NCBI GenBank assembly: GCA_036675815.1 | Contig: JAKFEE010000019.1 | Span: 32,726 to 96,725 of the forward strand | Length of the DNA: 64,000 nt | Source of the DNA: JAKFEE01 sp036675815 | Lineage (GTDB): Bacteria > Pseudomonadota > Alphaproteobacteria > Rhodospirillales > Magnetospirillaceae | Reading direction: 5' to 3' | The notes under the pieces: generated by a model | Database searches by the model: none | The model's input: the letters and a program-made list of their open reading frames with translations, nothing else | Told to the model about the DNA's origin: nothing | Translations under genes and position numbers: made by a program | Part shown: piece by piece, positions 41,487-51,174 of the stretch | Layout of the letters: each line of letters opens with the position of its first letter | Numbering within the stretch: the stretch's first letter is position 1

Positions 41487-43433
41487 ATGTATGCGGCCGA
41501 CGACCTCTTCTCGCGCTATACTCGGACCTATGAGAGCCGGCGCGAGCACGAACTGACCCTGACGGAATATCTCGACGCCTGCCGTTCCGACCCCATGATG
41601 TATGCCAGCTCTGCCGAACGCATGGTGGCGGCCATCGGCGCGCCCGAGGTGGTGGATACCGCCAAGGATGCGCGGATGGGGCGCGTCTTCATGAACCGCA
41701 CCATCAAGATCTATCCCGCTTTCGAGGACTTCTACGGCATGGAGGAGACGATCGAACGCATCGTCGGCTTCTTCCGCTACGCCGCGCAAGGCCTGGAGGA
41801 GCGGAAACAGATTCTGTACCTGCTGGGTCCGGTGGGCGGCGGCAAATCGTCGCTGGCCGAGCGCCTCAAGTCGTTGATGGAGCACCATCCGGTCTATGTG
41901 CTGAAGGCCGGTCATCAGATCAGCCCGGTGTTCGAGAGTCCGCTCAGCCTGTTCGAGCCCGAGGAATGGGGGCCGGTGCTGGAAGAGCGTTACCGCATTC
42001 CCGCCCGCCGGCTCACCGGGTTGATGAGCCCGTGGGCGGTCAAGCGGCTGGACGAGTTCGGCGGCGACATCTCGAAATTCCGCGTGGTCAAGCTGCACCC
42101 GTCGAAGCTGCGCCAGATCTGCATCGCCAAGACCGAGCCGGGCGACGAGAACAACCAGGACATCTCGTCGCTGGTGGGCAAGGTCGATATCCGCAAGCTC
42201 GAGCTCTACAGCCAGAACGACCCCGACGCCTACTCGTTCTCGGGCGGCCTCAACCGCACCACTCAGGGCATCCTCGAATTCGTCGAGATGTTCAAGGCGC
42301 CGATCAAGATGCTGCACCCGCTGCTGACCGCGACCCAGGAAGGGAACTACGCCGGCAGCGAGAACATCGGCGCCATCCCCTATCAGGGCATCATCCTCGC
42401 CCACTCCAACGAGGCGGAATGGCAGACGTTCAAGAACAACAAGAACAACGAGGCCTTCATCGACCGCATCTGCGTAATCAAGGTGCCATACTGCCTGCGC
42501 GTGACCGAAGAACAGTGCATCTATGACAAGCTGATCCGCACCTCGGATCTGGCCGAGGCGCCCTGCTCGCCGGGCACGCTGGAGATGCTGGCGCGCTTTT
42601 CGGTGCTGTCGCGGCTGCGCGAGCACGAGAACTCCAACCTGTTCTCGAAGATGCGCGTCTACGACGGCGAGAGCCTCAAGGAGACCGATCCCAAGGCCAA
42701 GCCGCTGCAGGAATACAAGGACGCGGCCGGCGTCGACGAAGGCATGACCGGCGTCTCCACCCGCTTCGCCTTCAAGGTGCTGTCGTCGACCTTCAACTAC
42801 GACACCAACGAGGTGGCCGCCGACCCGGTGCACCTGATGTACATGCTGGAACAGGCGATCCGCCGCGAGCAGTTCCCCGAGGATACCGAGAAGAAGTACA
42901 TCGACTTCATCAAGAGCGAGTTGGCGCCGCGCTACGCCGAGTTCATCGGCAAGGAGATCCAGAAGGCCTATCTGGAATCCTATTCCGATTACGGCCAGAA
43001 CCTGTTCGACCGCTATGTCGATTACGCCGACGCCTGGATCGAGGACCAGGATTTCAAGGATCCCGATACCGGCCAGTTGATGAATCGCGAGCTGCTCAAT
43101 CAGGAGTTGTCGAAGATCGAAAAGCCGGCGGGCATCGCCAATCCCAAGGATTTCCGCAACGAGGTGGTGAAGTTCGTGCTGCGGGCACGTGCCGCCCACG
43201 GCGGGCGCAATCCGTCGTGGACCTCGTACGAGAAGCTGCGTGACGTCATCGAACGCCGCATGTTCAGCCAGGTCGAGGACCTGCTGCCGGTGATCAGCTT
43301 CGGCTCGAAGAAGGACCACGAGAGCGAGAAGAAGCACCACGAATTCGTGCTGAGGATGATGGAGCGCGGCTACACCGAGCGCCAGGTGCGGCGCCTGGTC
43401 GAGTGGTACATGCGCGTCAAGCAGGCCGGCTGA
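41487..43433 (+). CDS. prkA: PrkA/YeaG-type serine protein kinase
   Basis: A 648-residue AAA+-like protein. Walker A is LLGPVGGGKSS (K120) in the N-terminal PrkA AAA domain; the C-terminal part carries the weakly PKA-like region. Homologues (PrkA in Bacillus, YeaG in E. coli) act in stress and starvation responses, as kinases or AAA+ proteases depending on the study. ATG 41487 begins MYAADDLFSRYTRTYESRRE, the family's usual opening; the longer upstream frame is not coding. It leads a three-gene set with yeaH and spoVR. Confidence 0.95.
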   Translation: MYAADDLFSRYTRTYESRREHELTLTEYLDACRSDPMMYASSAERMVAAIGAPEVVDTAKDARMGRVFMNRTIKIYPAFEDFYGMEETIERIVGFFRYAAQGLEERKQILYLLGPVGGGKSSLAERLKSLMEHHPVYVLKAGHQISPVFESPLSLFEPEEWGPVLEERYRIPARRLTGLMSPWAVKRLDEFGGDISKFRVVKLHPSKLRQICIAKTEPGDENNQDISSLVGKVDIRKLELYSQNDPDAYSFSGGLNRTTQGILEFVEMFKAPIKMLHPLLTATQEGNYAGSENIGAIPYQGIILAHSNEAEWQTFKNNKNNEAFIDRICVIKVPYCLRVTEEQCIYDKLIRTSDLAEAPCSPGTLEMLARFSVLSRLREHENSNLFSKMRVYDGESLKETDPKAKPLQEYKDAAGVDEGMTGVSTRFAFKVLSSTFNYDTNEVAADPVHLMYMLEQAIRREQFPEDTEKKYIDFIKSELAPRYAEFIGKEIQKAYLESYSDYGQNLFDRYVDYADAWIEDQDFKDPDTGQLMNRELLNQELSKIEKPAGIANPKDFRNEVVKFVLRARAAHGGRNPSWTSYEKLRDVIERRMFSQVEDLLPVISFGSKKDHESEKKHHEFVLRMMERGYTERQVRRLVEWYMRVKQAG

Positions 43434-43453
43434 CCGACAACGGAAGGAACGGC

Positions 43454-44737
43454 ATGAACATCATCGACCGCCGTCTCAATCCCAAGGGCAAGAGTCTCGG
43501 CAACCGACAGAGGTTCCTGCGGCGAGCCCGCGATCAGGTGGTGAAGGCGGTGCGCAACGCCTCGTCTGGCCGCAGCATCACCGACATCAAGAGTGGCGAT
43601 CACGTCACCATTCCCGCCGACGGGCTGCGCGAGCCGACGTTCCATGCTGGTTCGAGCGGCGGCGTACGCGACTACGTGTTGCCCGGCAATCACGACTTCA
43701 TCCCCGGCGACAGCATCGCCCGTCCGCCCTCGGGCGATGGCGGCGGCGGCTCCGAGGGTAGCCCCGACGGCGAGGGCGAGGACGATTTCCGCTTCCTGCT
43801 GTCGCGCGAGGAGTTCCTCGACCTCTTCCTCGAGGACCTCGAATTGCCCGACCTCGTGAAAAAGAAGGTGAAGCAGACCGAGACGTTCTCGCCGATGCGG
43901 GCCGGCTTCTCCGTCACCGGGTCGCCGTCCAATCTCAATCTGGTGCGCACCATGCGCAACAGCCTGTCGCGGCGCATCGCACTGAAGCGCCCCAAGCCCG
44001 ACGAAATCCTGTGGCTCGAAGGCGAGATCGAGCGCCTGACCCGGACCGGCGAGGATCCATTGCGCCTGCTCGAACTCAAGGCCGAGTACGAGCGCCAGGC
44101 GCTGCGCTCGAAGCGCATCCCTTACATCGACCCGCTCGATGTCCGCTACAACCGCTTTGAGCACGTGCCGAAGCCGGTGACCCAGGCGGTGATGTTCTGC
44201 CTGATGGACGTGTCGGGGTCGATGACCGAGCACATGAAGGACTTGGCCAAGCGCTTCTTCATGCTGCTCTATCTGTTCCTGACGCGCCGCTATCGCCATG
44301 TCGAGATCGTCTTCATCCGCCACACCCACGAGGCCAAGGAGGTCGACGAGGAAACCTTCTTTTACAGCCCCGAAACCGGCGGCACCGTGGTGTCGACGGC
44401 GCTCTACGAGATGCACAAGGTCATTCGCGAGCGCTTCCCCGAGAACGACTGGAACATCTATGCCGCCCAGGCCTCGGACGGCGACAACATGACCAGCGAC
44501 AACGCCCGCGCCGCTGGGCTGCTCGAGGATGTGCTGCTGCCGATGTGCCAGTACTTCGCCTATATCGAGGTCGGCGGCGAGAACAAGGACTGGCGCGGGC
44601 GCGAAAGCGAACTGTGGCGCACCTATTCGCTGGTTGCCCGGCCCGGGGCGCCGATGGCCATGCGCCGGGTGCGCAGCCGCAGCGAGATCTACCCGGTGTT
44701 CCGCGACCTGTTCTCGCGCGAACGGGCCGAGGCGTGA
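43454..44737 (+). CDS. YeaH/DUF444-family protein
   Basis: A 427-residue protein with a von Willebrand A-like region near the C-terminus: VMFCLMDVSGSMTEHMKDLAKRFF gives the MIDAS-like DVSGS. The N-terminus MNIIDRRLNPKGKSLGNRQRF is typical. The middle has an acidic, glycine-rich spacer (GDGGGGSEGSPDGEGEDD). It is nearly always found between prkA and spoVR, and its partner role with PrkA is known genetically. GGAAGGA precedes the start. Confidence 0.94.
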   Translation: MNIIDRRLNPKGKSLGNRQRFLRRARDQVVKAVRNASSGRSITDIKSGDHVTIPADGLREPTFHAGSSGGVRDYVLPGNHDFIPGDSIARPPSGDGGGGSEGSPDGEGEDDFRFLLSREEFLDLFLEDLELPDLVKKKVKQTETFSPMRAGFSVTGSPSNLNLVRTMRNSLSRRIALKRPKPDEILWLEGEIERLTRTGEDPLRLLELKAEYERQALRSKRIPYIDPLDVRYNRFEHVPKPVTQAVMFCLMDVSGSMTEHMKDLAKRFFMLLYLFLTRRYRHVEIVFIRHTHEAKEVDEETFFYSPETGGTVVSTALYEMHKVIRERFPENDWNIYAAQASDGDNMTSDNARAAGLLEDVLLPMCQYFAYIEVGGENKDWRGRESELWRTYSLVARPGAPMAMRRVRSRSEIYPVFRDLFSRERAEA

Positions 44738-44750
44738 GGGTGCTTTTTCT

Positions 44751-44868
44751 TCGTCATTCCCGCGAAAGCGGGAATCCATGGCTCCACCGACTCGGCATCC
44801 GTCGTCAGACAAGAGCCTTGCTCCGGAATGGACCCCCGCTTTCGCGGGGGTGACGAAACAAGGGGACA
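44751..44868. repeat. Dispersed palindromic repeat (SFPRKRESI type), copy 3
   Basis: The gap between the yeaH-like gene and spoVR contains ATTCCCGCGAAAGCGGGAAT near 44757-44776 and a facing CCCCCGCTTTCGCGGGGG near 44834-44851. This is the cleanest copy of the family first seen at 546-739 and it lies inside what is otherwise a tight operon. Confidence 0.85.
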
Positions 44869-44880
44869 CAGGAGCCCAGC

Positions 44881-46422
44881 ATGATCGACACCGACACTCT
44901 GCTGTTCGACGGCGCCGACTGGGATTACGACAAGATCAAGCGCACCTATGAGGCGATCGAGGAGATCGCCTTCGACGAGTTCGGCCTCGACATCTATCCC
45001 AACCAGATCGAGGTGATTTCGGCCGAGCAGATGCTCGACGCCTATTCGTCGATCGGCCTGCCGCTGATGTACAAGCACTGGTCGTTCGGCAAGCATTTCG
45101 CCCGTGACGAGGTGCTCTACCGCAGGGGCCTGCGCGGCCTCGCCTACGAGATCGTCATCAATTCCAGCCCCTGCATCAGCTACATCATGGAAGAGAACAC
45201 CATGACAATGCAGGCGCTGGTCATCGCCCATGCCGCCTTCGGTCACAACCATTTCTTCAAGAACAACACCTTGTTCAAGCAGTGGACCGACGCCGGTGGC
45301 ATCCTCGATTACCTTGAATTCGCCAAGAACTACGTGGCGCATTGCGAGGAAAAGCACGGGCACCACGCCGTCGAACGCGTGCTGGATGCCGCACACGCCC
45401 TGATGAGCCATGGGGTACACCGTTATCCGCGCAAGCGGCCGCTGGATCTGAGGGAGGAGGAGCGCCGCGAGATCGAGCGTCGCCGCTATGAAGAGCAGAT
45501 GTACAATGACCTGTGGCGGACGGTACCGCGCCGGCCCGAGCCGGGGGCCGAAGCCAACGCCCAGGCCGACCGCCGCCGCCTGCTCGCCTTGCCCGAGGAA
45601 AACATCCTCTACTTCCTCGAAAAGAAGGCACCCAAGCTGCAGTCGTGGCAGCGCGAGATCCTGCGCATCGTTCGTCACCTGTCGCAGTATTTCTATCCGC
45701 AGAAGCAGACCAAGGTGATGAACGAAGGCTGCGCCACCATGGTGCACTACCACATCATGCACCGTCTGTACGAGAAGGGCCTGATCTCGGATGGCGCGAT
45801 GATGGAGTTCCTGCACTCGCATACCAGCGTCGTGTTCCAGCCGGCCTTTGACGATCCGCGCTATTCGGGCATCAATCCCTACGCGCTGGGCTTCGCCACG
45901 ATGCAGGACATCCGACGCATCTGCCTGGAGCCGAGCGACGAGGACCGGCAATGGTTCCCCGACTTTGCCGGCAACGGCGATCCGTGGCAAACCTTGCGCT
46001 ATGCCTGGGCCAATTTCCGCGACGAGAGCTTCATCCTGCAGTATCTGAGCCCGGCGCTGATCCGCAAGATGAGGCTGTTCCAGATCCATGACGACCAGGA
46101 CGAGCCACATCTGCTGGTCACCGCCATCCACAACGAGCAGGGCTACAACGAGGTGCGCAAGGCGTTGGCGCGCCAGCACGACCTCGCCCGTTACGAGCCC
46201 GACATCCAGGTGGTCGACGTCGACCTCGCCGGCGACCGCAAGCTGGTCCTGCATCATCAGGTGACCAACGGCGTCCTTCTCGATGAGCGCAGCACCCGCG
46301 CGGTGCTGCGGCATCTGGCCAATCTGTGGGGCTATGACGTAAAGCTGTACGAGGTCGAGGCGGCGACCGACCGCGTGCTTAAGGAATTCGGCGACGTGCC
46401 GCCCACCCTTCGGCTACAGTAG
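44881..46422 (+). CDS. SpoVR-family protein
   Basis: A 513-residue cytoplasmic protein of the SpoVR/YcgB family. Distinct text: MYKHWSFGKHFARDE, NSSPCISYIMEENTMTMQALVIAHAAFGHNHFFKNN, NEGCATMVHYHIMH and GFATMQDIRRICLEP. The family is conserved with PrkA and YeaH in non-sporulating proteobacteria, where it belongs to the starvation response. The biochemical function is unknown; the conserved His/Glu-rich motifs may bind metal. GGAG lies ten bases before the ATG. Confidence 0.95.
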   Translation: MIDTDTLLFDGADWDYDKIKRTYEAIEEIAFDEFGLDIYPNQIEVISAEQMLDAYSSIGLPLMYKHWSFGKHFARDEVLYRRGLRGLAYEIVINSSPCISYIMEENTMTMQALVIAHAAFGHNHFFKNNTLFKQWTDAGGILDYLEFAKNYVAHCEEKHGHHAVERVLDAAHALMSHGVHRYPRKRPLDLREEERREIERRRYEEQMYNDLWRTVPRRPEPGAEANAQADRRRLLALPEENILYFLEKKAPKLQSWQREILRIVRHLSQYFYPQKQTKVMNEGCATMVHYHIMHRLYEKGLISDGAMMEFLHSHTSVVFQPAFDDPRYSGINPYALGFATMQDIRRICLEPSDEDRQWFPDFAGNGDPWQTLRYAWANFRDESFILQYLSPALIRKMRLFQIHDDQDEPHLLVTAIHNEQGYNEVRKALARQHDLARYEPDIQVVDVDLAGDRKLVLHHQVTNGVLLDERSTRAVLRHLANLWGYDVKLYEVEAATDRVLKEFGDVPPTLRLQ

Positions 46423-46509
46423 GGCGAATTCGCATAGAGCGGGCCTGCCCCCCGGCACTGAGCGACAGGCGATATTGTTGGTAACCTGTGGTTGCGCAAT
46501 GCTCCGGCG

Positions 46510-49095
46510 ATGGAACGATCGCGCGGACCAGCCAATCCATGCCGCGCCGCCGACGCCCTCGGCTGGTGGGTGTACCTTGGTGCCCTCGCCTTTGTGGCCC
46601 TGCAGCTCGACCCCGCCGCTTTCGACCCACAGAGCCCACACTTCCTGCTGATCGTCGGCAGCATTGCCATCTGGCGATACGGCTGGGGCGGCCTTCACCT
46701 GCTGCGCGCCGCCGTTTATTTGGCATGGACCTTCCCCGAGCTTCGTCGCCAAGCCATGGCGGCGGGCGACCGCGCCTTGCCGCCGGAGATCTTCGTGGTG
46801 GTGACCAGCTATCGCGAGGCGCCTGACCGCTCGATCCAGGTATTTGGTTCGCTGTTGCGGGCCGCCGAGGCCTGCGGCGTCCCCGCCACCGTGGTCGCCG
46901 TCGTCACCGATCCGGGAGAGCAAGGTCTGGTCGAGGCGCTGGTGAGCCCAACGCCCTCGGTGCAACTGGCAACCATGGTGCAGGACGGATCGGGCAAACG
47001 CTCGGCCCTGGCCGAGGGCCTGCGACTGGTGGCCAGACGAGGGCCGCCCCCACGCGCCATCGTCTTCGTAATGGATGGCGACACCCTGCTTGACCGAGAC
47101 ACACTCGCCCGCTGCCTGCCATTCTTCGGAATCTTGCCAAACCTGGGAGCCCTGACCACCGACGCCCGCGCCGACGTGCCCGGCTGCGGCTGGACAGCGG
47201 ATTGGCATGAGGTGCGTTATGCCCAGCGCCACGTCCTCATGTCGTCGATGAGCCTGTCGCGGCGCCTTCTGGTGCTGACCGGACGATTGTCTGCGTTCCG
47301 TGCCGACATCGCCACCCATCCTGGGTTCATCGAGCAGATCGAGAGCGACGGCCTCGACCACTGGCGCTACGGGCGCTTCCGCTTTCTTACCGGCGACGAC
47401 AAATCGAGCTGGTTTTGGCTGCTGCGGCAAAAGCACGACATGCTCTATGTCGCCGACGTCGCCATCCGCACCCTCGAAGACGCGCAGGGCGCGACCTTCT
47501 TGGCTCAATCGCCGGCGATGATGCGGCGCTGGTTCGGCAACATGCTGCGCAACAACGGACGAGCCCTTGCCCTGGGGCCGCGTTGTACCGGCCCGTTCAC
47601 CTGGTGGTGCCTGCTCGACCAGCGACTATCGATGTGGACGAGCCTGAGCGGCCCGGCGTTTGCGCTGTTGTGGGGCGCCTTCATCACACCGCGAATCCTG
47701 CTCGCCTATGCCGCCTGGGTGTTGGCGACGCGGCTGGTGCACACCGGCCTTCTCGCGCTGGTGCGAGGGCGATTGAGTCCGCGGGCGCCGCTGCTGCTTT
47801 ATTACACGCAGGTGATCGGATCACTGACCAAGATTTACGTCGGCTTTCGGCTCAACCGGCAGAGCTGGACCCGGCAACGGATCACTCAGGACGATCGCCG
47901 ACGCAGCCATGCCGTATGGGACAACTACCTGTCAGGCCTTGCCGCCGGCTGCTTCCTGTTCGGGGCGGCGATGATCGCCGGGCCTATTCACTGGCCGGAG
48001 CATATGGCGCTGGCGGCGCTGACGGCACGCGTTCCCGACCCGCCGCCCATTCCGCCATCCCGCGTCGGCGATCTGCAGCAGTTGATCGACACGGCGCCAC
48101 CGGGGGCGGTCATTCGCTTGGCCGAAGGCGACTTCCACCTGACGTCGCCGCTGACCATCGATCGCAACGATATCACCATCGCCGGCAGCGGAATGGCCGC
48201 GACCCGGCTGCTCGCCGATTTCCCCGGCCAAGGGATCGCCATACTGGCCATCCGGGGGCAGCGCCACCCCCATCGGTGCGGGGCTCTCACTGCTGCGGCC
48301 ACGGCCGCCGACCAACGGCTTGCAATTTCCGGCATCAAAGCCGAAGGCACCGTGATGGTCACGGCGGCCAATGACGACGGTTTCCTCGACGCGCTTGGGG
48401 CACGCGGCTGGCGGCGCGCCTCGCCGGAACTGCGGCGCACCCTGGCATGGGCCCAACCCGCCGGCGACGACGTCCTGGAATTGAGCGCGCCACTTGGACT
48501 CGATTTTCCGCGGGGCAGTCGCGTCTGCCCGATGCAGTTGCGTCGCGGTGTCGCCATACGGGATCTCGCCATCGTCTATGCGCTGCCCGGCGCGCCCGAC
48601 CCCGGCCAGTATACCAATGTGCACCCCGAGGCGGCCGTCGACGGCATCCAGATCATCGGCGCCGCCAGCCCGCGTATCGCACGGGTCAGGGTGATCGCAG
48701 CCGGGCGGCATCCGCTGCACCTCGACACCGTCCTGGAGCCGGAGGTCACTGCCATCAGCCTGGAGGGGGCATGGAACAAGGGGGGCGGCGGCAATGGCTA
48801 TCTGCGTCTCGCGCGCACCGTCCGCGGCCGTTTTGCCGACATCACGGTGCGCGGCCTGCGCCATGTCACGTTCCAGTGGTCGAGCCATCACAACGCGATG
48901 ACCGGGCTCGACAGTGACAGCGACGTCAATTTCCACGGCGGCTTCGCCCACCACAACCGGGTCGAGACGACATGGCTGCAGCCGCGCCCCGGCCATCCCT
49001 GGCCGAGTGTCGCCCGTACCCCCGCCGATGCCGCCTGGGCGCCGCCCGACGGCCCGGCCAACACCGTCAGACTTGCCACGGGAGTACGTCCATGA
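46510..49095 (+). CDS. Alg8-like exopolysaccharide polymerase fused to a beta-helix domain
   Basis: An 861-residue inner-membrane protein. After N-terminal helices, residues about 90-370 form a family 2 glycosyltransferase: VMDGDTLLD (D189, D191), SLSRRLLVLTGRLSAFRA, LTGDDKSSWFW (D296, D297) and RWFGNMLRNNGRAL match alginate polymerase Alg8. More helices follow (about 380-420 and 475-495). From about 515 to the end there is a secreted right-handed beta-helix type region, opening LQQLIDTAPPGAVIRLAEGD and continuing with DITIAGSGM and repeated short strands. Such a fusion is not the standard Alg8 layout. The start is uncertain: TTG 46492 or ATG 46510. It overlaps the Alg44-like gene by four bases. 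Confidence 0.85.
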   Translation: MERSRGPANPCRAADALGWWVYLGALAFVALQLDPAAFDPQSPHFLLIVGSIAIWRYGWGGLHLLRAAVYLAWTFPELRRQAMAAGDRALPPEIFVVVTSYREAPDRSIQVFGSLLRAAEACGVPATVVAVVTDPGEQGLVEALVSPTPSVQLATMVQDGSGKRSALAEGLRLVARRGPPPRAIVFVMDGDTLLDRDTLARCLPFFGILPNLGALTTDARADVPGCGWTADWHEVRYAQRHVLMSSMSLSRRLLVLTGRLSAFRADIATHPGFIEQIESDGLDHWRYGRFRFLTGDDKSSWFWLLRQKHDMLYVADVAIRTLEDAQGATFLAQSPAMMRRWFGNMLRNNGRALALGPRCTGPFTWWCLLDQRLSMWTSLSGPAFALLWGAFITPRILLAYAAWVLATRLVHTGLLALVRGRLSPRAPLLLYYTQVIGSLTKIYVGFRLNRQSWTRQRITQDDRRRSHAVWDNYLSGLAAGCFLFGAAMIAGPIHWPEHMALAALTARVPDPPPIPPSRVGDLQQLIDTAPPGAVIRLAEGDFHLTSPLTIDRNDITIAGSGMAATRLLADFPGQGIAILAIRGQRHPHRCGALTAAATAADQRLAISGIKAEGTVMVTAANDDGFLDALGARGWRRASPELRRTLAWAQPAGDDVLELSAPLGLDFPRGSRVCPMQLRRGVAIRDLAIVYALPGAPDPGQYTNVHPEAAVDGIQIIGAASPRIARVRVIAAGRHPLHLDTVLEPEVTAISLEGAWNKGGGGNGYLRLARTVRGRFADITVRGLRHVTFQWSSHHNAMTGLDSDSDVNFHGGFAHHNRVETTWLQPRPGHPWPSVARTPADAAWAPPDGPANTVRLATGVRP

Positions 49096-50660
49096 GCAGC
49101 ATCGGCAAGACCCCACCCTCACCGCCGGCCCCTGTGCGCGAACGCGCCAGCCGTCGCATCCGCCAGCGGCTGCGGCTGCCCCTGACACTCACCATCGACG
49201 GCCGCGATCATGTCGCCTTCGATTGGTCGGCGGGCGGCTTCGGGCTGAACGAAACGGCCCAGGCTTGGCGGCCGGGGGCACTGGTGCATGCGCTGCTGCG
49301 CGTCCCCCTACAAGACAGCCATTGGGGGTTTACCTCCATTGCCCAGGTCCGCCATGTCGCGGCGAATGGCCGCACCGGGTTTCGGTTCGTCGATCTCCAG
49401 CCGGGGCAAGTCGCCGCGCTCGAGTTCCTGATCCGCGCCAGCATTGCCGGCGAGGTGGTCACCATCGACAGCGTGCTGTCGGCGGTCAGCCAAGCCACCG
49501 CTCCACGTGCGGTGTCCGCAGAACCGCCAACCGCGAGCCGGCGCCGATTTGTCGGCTACACAGCGCTGCTGGCGGCCGGCTTGGCGCTGGCGGCAGGCCT
49601 GGCCTTGAGCATCCATTCCCGCTTCCTGGTGGTGCACGCGACGCACGTGGCCGCCAGCGTTCCCGTGGTGCGTGTCAGCGCGCCTGTCGCGGGCACCTTG
49701 CGTGGTTTGCGGCTGGGGCCCGGCAGCCTGGTGAAGAAAGGCCAGCCTTTGTTCGGCTTCGCTGACGAGACCCTGCAAAATGAAATCGAACTGGCCGATG
49801 CGCAGCTGAGCTGGTCCGCGGCACGGCTGGAAAGCTTGCGTCGCCGACAGAGCAGGCTGGACTCGTTCTTCGGCGAATATGCCCGACTGGCAATGGCCGA
49901 TGTGCACCGCGGCCAGGCCGGCCTCGTGCAGGCGGAGGAAAGCCTTAGGCTGGCGCAGCGCGATCTCGCCCGAATGGAGAGCCTCGCGGCCGGCGGCCAT
50001 GTCGCCGAGGCGCGGATCGATCTGGCGCTACAGAAGAAAAGCCAGGCACAAAAGGCATGGCTGGTGGCGAAGGCCGACCTCGATCATGCGCAGACGAACC
50101 TCAAGATGGCGCGCAATGGGCGTTACTTCACCGGCAGCCGCGTGGAAGACGGCGAGCCCGCGAGTTTGGCCCATGACATCCGCGAGGCCGTCGCCGCGCA
50201 TGCACTGCAAAGCCGCAGGCTGGCGACTCTGCTCGACCGGCGAGACGGCATGACCGTGACCAGCCCGTGCGACTGCGTCGTCGCCCAACTACTGGCGCGT
50301 GATGGCGAATGGGTGGACGCCGGAAGCAAGATCTACCTGTTGCGCCCGCGCCAGACCGCGCCCGCGCTGCTGGCCAAGGTGCCGCAGGTGCAGGCGCAAC
50401 TGCTGACCGTGGGCGGCGCGGCGGCGGTGCAATTGCCGGACGGCGAGGAAACGCTGGCCGGCACCATCGCCGCCGTGAGCCGCCTGCCCCCGGCGGAGGC
50501 GCGGCTCGGCCTGCCCGCGGCCATTGACGGCGACTTGGCCCTGGCCACGGTGGAGATCAGGATCGATCCAGGCATCGCCGAAGGCTTGGCCGCCGGCACC
50601 CCGGCGCGGGCCGCCTTCCCCATCGATGTCAGGGCGGCCTTGTTCGATTGGTGGCCGTAG
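49092..50660 (+). CDS. Alg44-like PilZ-HlyD protein of exopolysaccharide synthesis
   Basis: A 522-residue protein. Residues about 15-115 are a PilZ domain: RRIRQRLRLPLTL supplies the arginine motif and FDWSAGGFGL the D-x-S-x-x-G motif that together bind cyclic di-GMP. A membrane helix follows at about 155-178, and the rest is a periplasmic membrane-fusion (HlyD-like) part with a helical hairpin and a lipoyl-like TSPCDCVVAQLLARDGEWVDAGSKI. In Pseudomonas, Alg44 is the cyclic di-GMP receptor of alginate polymerisation by Alg8; the fused polymerase gene immediately upstream fits that pairing. Confidence 0.9.
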   Translation: MSSIGKTPPSPPAPVRERASRRIRQRLRLPLTLTIDGRDHVAFDWSAGGFGLNETAQAWRPGALVHALLRVPLQDSHWGFTSIAQVRHVAANGRTGFRFVDLQPGQVAALEFLIRASIAGEVVTIDSVLSAVSQATAPRAVSAEPPTASRRRFVGYTALLAAGLALAAGLALSIHSRFLVVHATHVAASVPVVRVSAPVAGTLRGLRLGPGSLVKKGQPLFGFADETLQNEIELADAQLSWSAARLESLRRRQSRLDSFFGEYARLAMADVHRGQAGLVQAEESLRLAQRDLARMESLAAGGHVAEARIDLALQKKSQAQKAWLVAKADLDHAQTNLKMARNGRYFTGSRVEDGEPASLAHDIREAVAAHALQSRRLATLLDRRDGMTVTSPCDCVVAQLLARDGEWVDAGSKIYLLRPRQTAPALLAKVPQVQAQLLTVGGAAAVQLPDGEETLAGTIAAVSRLPPAEARLGLPAAIDGDLALATVEIRIDPGIAEGLAAGTPARAAFPIDVRAALFDWWP

Positions 50661-50661
50661 G

Positions 50662-51174
50662 CTACGGGCAGGCGCCGCCGCCCGGCAACATCGCCGGCGG
50701 GCAGGCACAGAGAATTGGCGACGTCATGCGGTTGGTCATGCGGAACGCCCAAGGGAACAGCGATCCCGATATCGGCTCGTATTCGTAGTCGAGGACGATC
50801 TCGGCCGCTGCCGTCCCGTCGCAAGCGCCGCCGCTGCCATAGCTGAACGCGGTGCGCGACACATCGACATCGGCGACGTCGATGGCAATCAGATAATCGC
50901 CCGCCGCCGATGCCAGCTCCAGGCGGGCGCCGGACTCATCGGCCTGGGTCCGCGAGGCGTTCAGGTTGATGTAACTCCAGCGCGCCAGTTCGCCGGCCAC
51001 GTGCTGCATGTCGTTGTACAACAAGAGGGCCCGCCCGAGTTCGACGATGCCGAGCAGCATCAGAATGAGAACGGGAGCGACGAAGGCAAACTCGATCGCC
51101 GCCACCCCGCGCCGGCAATGCAGCAGCGCCAGCAGTCGCGATCGGGCCCGGCGCAGCCGGCGAGGCACCATCAT
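50662..51174 (-). CDS. TadE-like minor pilin
   Basis: A 170-residue protein with a basic N-terminus, then the TadE hydrophobic segment RRGVAAIEFAFVAPVLILMLLGIVELGRALLLY; the Glu in AAIEFAFVAP is the conserved pilin position and cleavage would fall just before it. The rest is a pseudopilin-like secreted domain with three cysteines near the end. It is the last gene of the unit that begins at 53552 and overlaps the preceding stop by one base. Confidence 0.85.
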   Translation of the reverse strand: MMVPRRLRRARSRLLALLHCRRGVAAIEFAFVAPVLILMLLGIVELGRALLLYNDMQHVAGELARWSYINLNASRTQADESGARLELASAAGDYLIAIDVADVDVSRTAFSYGSGGACDGTAAAEIVLDYEYEPISGSLFPWAFRMTNRMTSPILCACPPAMLPGGGACP

